Assembly (NCBI GenBank): GCA_018712805.1
Contig: DVGI01000033.1
Coordinates: forward strand, 62,001 to 126,000
Reading direction: 5' to 3'
DNA length: 64,000 nucleotides
From: Candidatus Fimenecus excrementavium
Lineage (GTDB): Bacteria; Bacillota; Clostridia; Oscillospirales; Acutalibacteraceae
In this document: in pieces, positions 59,362-64,000 of the stretch
Layout of the letters: every line of letters starts with the position of its first letter
Numbering within the stretch: position 1 is the first letter of the stretch
Notes under the pieces: model-generated
The model's input: the letters and a program-made list of their open reading frames with translations, nothing else
Database searches by the model: none
Told to the model about the DNA's origin: nothing
Position numbers and translations under genes: made by a program

Positions 59362-59450
59362 TGTACCTGTACTCGAAAGAGTACATACCCCCTCCTCAAG
59401 CAACCCCTCAATTAGGGAAAACCTCCGGCGCCGCAACCGGAGGTTTTTCC
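59362..59450 (+). ncRNA. Candidate C-rich small RNA between lexA and gdhA
   Basis: An 89-base stretch with three successive hairpins and a terminator. The first is GTACTC-GAAA-GAGTAC with a GNRA loop. Then come two exposed C-rich segments (CCCCCTCCTC and AACCCCTC), with CCCT/AGGG as a small stem. The last is the terminator CCTCCGG (59422-59428) with CCGGAGG (59437-59443) and TTTTT. The CCUCC stretches could pair with Shine-Dalgarno sequences, as in many Gram-positive small RNAs. A clear -35 box is lacking (TATAGT at 59357-59362 only), and no homologue is known to me. Confidence 0.45.
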
Positions 59451-59614
59451 TTTTTATTTTTTTCGGCATATTTTGTCAAAATGTCTATTTTGCAAGTGTG
59501 AAAGCGAAGTGAACCAAAATTCACCGCGCTTTCTTTTTGTGTTTTCCCTTATATTTTTAGCCATACAAGCGTCCGCTGTCGTTTTGCACAAAAATCTTTT
59601 TTCGCTCAAAATGA

Positions 59615-61054
<1,440 letters not shown>

Positions 61055-61080
61055 TTCTCTGTTATCCGTTTCTCAAAAGC

Positions 61081-61118
61081 AAAGAGCATGTGCAAAAAGC
61101 ATATGCTCTTTTTTTCTT
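61081..61118 (+). terminator. Terminator of gdhA
   Basis: AAGAGCAT (61082-61089) pairs with ATGCTCTT (61103-61110), followed by a long T-run. Confidence 0.92.
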
Positions 61119-61137
61119 TCGGGCACTTGAAACAGTT

Positions 61138-61175
61138 ACAAAAAAGGAAAAGGACGCAGGTGTTCGCCCGCGCCC
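61138..61175 (-). terminator. Terminator of the DUF3048 lipoprotein gene
   Basis: On the minus strand GGGCGCGGG pairs with CCTGCGTCC (two G-U pairs) around CGAACA, then TTTTTCCTTTTTT. It lies 40 bases after the stop codon. Confidence 0.72.
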
Positions 61176-61214
61176 TCTTCCGAAAGGACCCAATTTATAA
61201 TATAAAAAACACAA

Positions 61215-62279
61215 TTACGAAATCACTGTGGAACCGCTGTTTGCCGTCGGGACAAAGCCAATCCACATTTTGCCGGTGTTCAGCTGCAAGGTAGCGCCGC
61301 TTTCATCCATCAGCTTGAGCTGAGAAGTCGGGCTCGAAGAAGAACCTTTCGACCATTTGATGTTTTGATAGGTTCCGTTCGAGACATAAACGCCGGTGCC
61401 GCCGGACAAGTTCCAGTCTTTGTGGCCGCTTGACGAGCCTGCCACGTTGCTGACGTCTGTATACAAAATCAGCACGTTCGAAACCGCCATGGTCGAGCCG
61501 TCGGCGTCTTTCATCTCTTTGGAATTCATATAGTTATAATAAAGACCGTCTTCGGCGTTATATTTAAAGGTGTGTTTGTAGCTGTTGGAGAAGACCGTCA
61601 AAACACTCGAGCACGCGCCGCCCGGAAGCGTCCGTTTTTCGGAAGCAAAGGTGAAAGGCGAAGTGTAGCCGTCTTTTGCCTCGGTGCGGATTTTCATCGT
61701 GTTAATCGCGTCATATAAATTTTCGCCGGTTGTGTAAGCCGTGTGCTCGCTCGCCACATTGCGGGATTTGTCACGGGCAAAATATTTGCCGTCATACATG
61801 CCGTCAATGTCGTCGACTTTATCGTTTTTAATCGTGTTGTATGCATAGGTACTGCCGCCGAAATGAACATAAATCGCGTCGAACCCTTCGGCAAGTTCCA
61901 CATAGTCGTGGCGCGCGCTTCGAGTCGGCCCGACTTTCGGAATATCGTTTACATCCGCATACAGCCACATCATACGGGTGATGCCGCCTTCGACGACGCC
62001 CTCAATGACAACGTCGGGTGTGCTAAGGCCCCACTGCGGGCGAGCAGACGGCGAGTTTTCGACCATAATCGCAATCGGGCGGTTGCCGAGCGCCTCCACT
62101 TTGAAATCCGATTCGCCGGTCAAGGGGTTCGTGGGCGCCGCCGCCGCAGTTTGCGACGTTTCGGGCGCAGTGTCGGTTTCATATTCCGGCGTTTCTTTGC
62201 CGCAGGCAGAAAAAGCGGTGACCAAAAGCGCAAGACTTATTGCCGCCGCCGTAATTTTTGTGAAAAAAGTTTTGTTCAT
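61215..62279 (-). CDS. DUF3048-domain lipoprotein (YerB-like)
   Basis: A 354-residue surface lipoprotein. The signal peptide ends in a lipobox (LVTAFSAC, lipid-modified C26), then an acidic Thr/Ala-rich linker to about 50. The body has the DUF3048 blocks IAIMVENSPSARPQWGLS, the VVIEGVVEGGITRMMWLY stretch and VGPTRSARHDYVELA. A beta-rich C-terminal part ends in ITVIS-like strands. Homologues such as Bacillus YerB are of unknown function and are placed near cell-envelope processes. GAGGACG precedes the start. A long structured leader lies upstream. Confidence 0.9.
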   Translation of the reverse strand: MNKTFFTKITAAAISLALLVTAFSACGKETPEYETDTAPETSQTAAAAPTNPLTGESDFKVEALGNRPIAIMVENSPSARPQWGLSTPDVVIEGVVEGGITRMMWLYADVNDIPKVGPTRSARHDYVELAEGFDAIYVHFGGSTYAYNTIKNDKVDDIDGMYDGKYFARDKSRNVASEHTAYTTGENLYDAINTMKIRTEAKDGYTSPFTFASEKRTLPGGACSSVLTVFSNSYKHTFKYNAEDGLYYNYMNSKEMKDADGSTMAVSNVLILYTDVSNVAGSSSGHKDWNLSGGTGVYVSNGTYQNIKWSKGSSSSPTSQLKLMDESGATLQLNTGKMWIGFVPTANSGSTVIS

Positions 62280-62280
62280 G

Positions 62281-62496
62281 GTTTCGTCCTCTTTTTAAAC
62301 GCTTGTGTTTTTTGCCAGTCCCCCGAACAAAGCCTTGTCCGGGGGCATTGACTTTTTCCCTCGCGCAACGGTGTTCTTCCCGCCCGGACCGCTATTCCCG
62401 GCTCTTTGCAGGATAAGAACAAAAAGCGCATAAAACAAAACGCGTGCGTTTTTTGGATGCACAACCGCAAAACACACGGCGTTTCTTTGTGATTTT
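62281..62496 (-). other. Long structured leader of the DUF3048 gene
   Basis: Between promoter and start lie about 215 bases with no open frame that looks coding. The strongest element is a hairpin near the start codon: CCCCCGGACAA (62345-62335) pairs with TTGTTCGGGGG (62330-62320). It has no T-run after it, so it may affect stability or translation. I tried known riboswitch consensus sequences (c-di-GMP, c-di-AMP, TPP, cobalamin, SAM, glycine) and none fitted. Confidence 0.4.
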
Positions 62497-62524
62497 ATTT
62501 TACCACAACTGACATTTTTTTCAA
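62497..62524 (-). promoter_or_regulatory. Probable promoter of the DUF3048 gene
   Basis: TTGAAA (62524-62519), 16-base spacer, TAAAAT (62502-62497) on the minus strand. Confidence 0.5.
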
Positions 62525-62543
62525 GGACTTTCAAGGAATTTAC

Positions 62544-62582
62544 AAAAAATATGGGAGCGAATACAAAATCCGCTCCCATATC
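62544..62582 (-). terminator. Terminator of the EF-G-like gene
   Basis: ATGGGAGCG (62551-62559) pairs with CGCTCCCAT (62571-62579); the minus-strand product ends in TTTTTTG. The hairpin ends 23 bases after the stop codon. Confidence 0.9.
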
Positions 62583-62605
62583 TTGTGTATTCTGCCAAAT
62601 CGGAA

Positions 62606-64000
62606 TTACTCGTCTTTTTCGGCGGCGCGTGCGGCGATTACCTTGTCGGCAACGTCTTTCGGCGCCTGTTCATAGCGCGCAAACGCAAATGTGTAACTGC
62701 CTCTGCCGGCGGTCACGGAACGAAGCACGGTGGAGAAATCGCCCATTTCCGCCATCGGCACTTCGGCGACCAATTCCTGCATTTTTGGCTCTTCCGCGGG
62801 GCCCATGCCGAGCACTCTGCCGCGGCGTTTGGTGATGTCGCCCATAATATCGCCGAGGTTGTCGTCGGGCATCACGGCGGTGAGCGTGCCGATCGGCTCT
62901 AAAATCGCAACGTCGGCTTTCGGCATTGCGTTTTTAAAAGCCAGCGACGCGGCGGTCTTGAACGCCATTTCGGAGGAGTCCACCGGGTGATAAGAGCCGT
63001 CATACAACGTGGCTTTCACGCCGACCATCGGGTATCCTGCGGCAAAGCCTTTTTCCACACATTCGCGCAAGCCCTTTTCAACCGCGGGGAAGAAGTTTTT
63101 GGGGACGGAGCCGCCGACAACCGCGGTTTCAAACACCAAATCGTCGCTGTCGAACGGTTCAAACTTAATAAATACGTCGCCGAACTGGCCGTGTCCGCCG
63201 GACTGCTTTTTGTGGCGGCCCTGCGCTTCGACGGTCTTGCGAATCGTCTCACGGTAAGCGACCTTCGGCACTTCCAAAGCGACTTCGACGCCGAATTTAT
63301 TGCGCAGTTTCGAGACAATCACGTCCAAATGCTGTTCGCCGAGACCCGAAACCACCTGTTCGCGGGTTTCCGTGTTGTTGGTATATTGAATGGTGGGGTC
63401 TTCTTCCATCAAGCGCTGCAAGCCCGCGGCGACTTTTTCTTCTTCGCCTTTTTTGGCAACTTTGACCGCCATCGAAAGGCAGGGCGCGGGGAAGTCAACA
63501 CCTTTGAGTTTCAAAATGGTTTTGCTGTCGCAAAGCGTGTCGCCGGTTTTCACGTTGGCAAGCTTCGTCAAAACGCCGATGTCACCGGCGATAATCTCTT
63601 TGGCTTCTTCCTGTTTCGCGCCGCGCACGGTGATGATTTTACCGATTTTCTCGTTTTCGCCGGTGCGCGGGTTGTAAGCGACGGAATCGGCACAAAGCTT
63701 GCCGGAAACCACTTTAAAGAACGACATTTTCCCGACGAACGGGTCCACAACCGTTTTAAAGCAGACGGCCGCAAGCGGACCCGCTTCGTTACACGGCAGG
63801 ATATTCACTTCGCCGTTTTCATATTCCGCGTCTTCACCGGCATAGCCGTAAGCGCCGGGTGCGGACCACGCAAGCCCGTAAAGGAGCTGGTCGACCGCCG
63901 CGCAGGTAAGGCCGGAAACCGCATAGACAGGATAAATGGAACCGTCAAAAATACCGATGCAAAGGCCTTTGAGGATTTCGTCTTTGGTGAACGCCTCGCC
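62606..64000 (-). CDS. Elongation factor G-like GTPase paralogue, N-terminus beyond window
   Basis: The last 464 residues of an EF-G-type translation GTPase. Visible are the end of the G-domain region (GEAFTKDEILKGLCIGIFDG), domain II (FKTVVDPFVGKMSFFKVVSG), domain III, domain IV with KQSGGHGQFGDVFIKFEPFD and domain V (GDITKRRGRVLGMG, then ATVPMAEMGDFST-like). The sequence LYGLAWSAPGAYGYAGEDAE in the linker and the diverged domain IV point to the EF-G-like group (FusA2 type) rather than the housekeeping EF-G. About 225 residues with the GTP-binding motifs lie to the right of the window. Confidence 0.88.
   Translation of the reverse strand, partial: GEAFTKDEILKGLCIGIFDGSIYPVYAVSGLTCAAVDQLLYGLAWSAPGAYGYAGEDAEYENGEVNILPCNEAGPLAAVCFKTVVDPFVGKMSFFKVVSGKLCADSVAYNPRTGENEKIGKIITVRGAKQEEAKEIIAGDIGVLTKLANVKTGDTLCDSKTILKLKGVDFPAPCLSMAVKVAKKGEEEKVAAGLQRLMEEDPTIQYTNNTETREQVVSGLGEQHLDVIVSKLRNKFGVEVALEVPKVAYRETIRKTVEAQGRHKKQSGGHGQFGDVFIKFEPFDSDDLVFETAVVGGSVPKNFFPAVEKGLRECVEKGFAAGYPMVGVKATLYDGSYHPVDSSEMAFKTAASLAFKNAMPKADVAILEPIGTLTAVMPDDNLGDIMGDITKRRGRVLGMGPAEEPKMQELVAEVPMAEMGDFSTVLRSVTAGRGSYTFAFARYEQAPKDVADKVIAARAAEKDE

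Noticed and set aside
62281..62496. Known riboswitch classes in the DUF3048 leader
   Set aside because: Conserved cores of c-di-GMP, c-di-AMP, TPP, cobalamin, SAM and glycine classes were compared by eye and none fitted.

Overview
The window reads as a chromosomal segment of a Gram-positive, low-to-mid GC Clostridia-type bacterium, probably an uncultured gut member near the Oscillospiraceae. Supporting signs are a glmS ribozyme, Firmicutes-type rpsO-pnp, glmU-pth-mfd and lexA blocks, a D-aspartate peptidoglycan cross-bridge operon, many consensus sigma-A promoters with 17-base spacers, and strong AGGAGG ribosome sites. Both edges cut genes: glmS on the left and an EF-G paralogue on the right. 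I see no rRNA genes, insertion sequences or prophage.

Layout. 0-9 kb: glmS with its ribozyme, a membrane protein, an EamA transporter, a condensation-superfamily acyltransferase, an SLC13-type permease, and an operon of a helix-turn-helix protein, a Ser/Thr kinase and a zinc-ribbon/leucine-rich-repeat membrane protein. 9.2-16.1 kb: an AraC regulator, then a compact type II CRISPR locus (tracrRNA, cas9 of 1090 residues, 12-spacer array), a remnant of an asparagine synthetase, and tRNA-Thr(CGT). 16.3-22.7 kb: a heterodimeric ABC exporter, two zinc-ribbon membrane proteins and a HEPN-like protein. 22.8-36.4 kb: a nine-gene catabolic operon (PI-PLC-like, GH4, PfkB kinase, hydrolase, PHP, MelB-type symporter, phosphoesterase, GH38 mannosidase) divergent from a cell-surface phosphoesterase and a maltose-type acetyltransferase. 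37-45.4 kb: glycogen phosphorylase, a patatin-like lipase, rpsO-pnp, an M23 peptidase. 45.4-58.4 kb (minus strand): small DUF3006-like gene, HD hydrolase, glycerate kinase, mfd, pth, glmU, and a D-Asp ligase / aspartate racemase / asparagine synthase module. 58.5-64 kb: lexA with its operator, a candidate small RNA, gdhA, a DUF3048 lipoprotein and the EF-G paralogue.

The most unusual region is the CRISPR locus. Between cas9 and the array, where cas1 and cas2 should be, there is only a 48-codon open frame whose first ten residues look like a Cas1 start and whose last 38 look like a Cas2 end. This is read as an in-frame deletion scar that removed the adaptation module while leaving cas9, tracrRNA and array intact. 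The array is transcribed toward cas9, and every repeat ends in a perfect extended -10 box, so each spacer probably has its own promoter. On the other side of the array an asparagine synthetase gene carries a second in-frame internal deletion.
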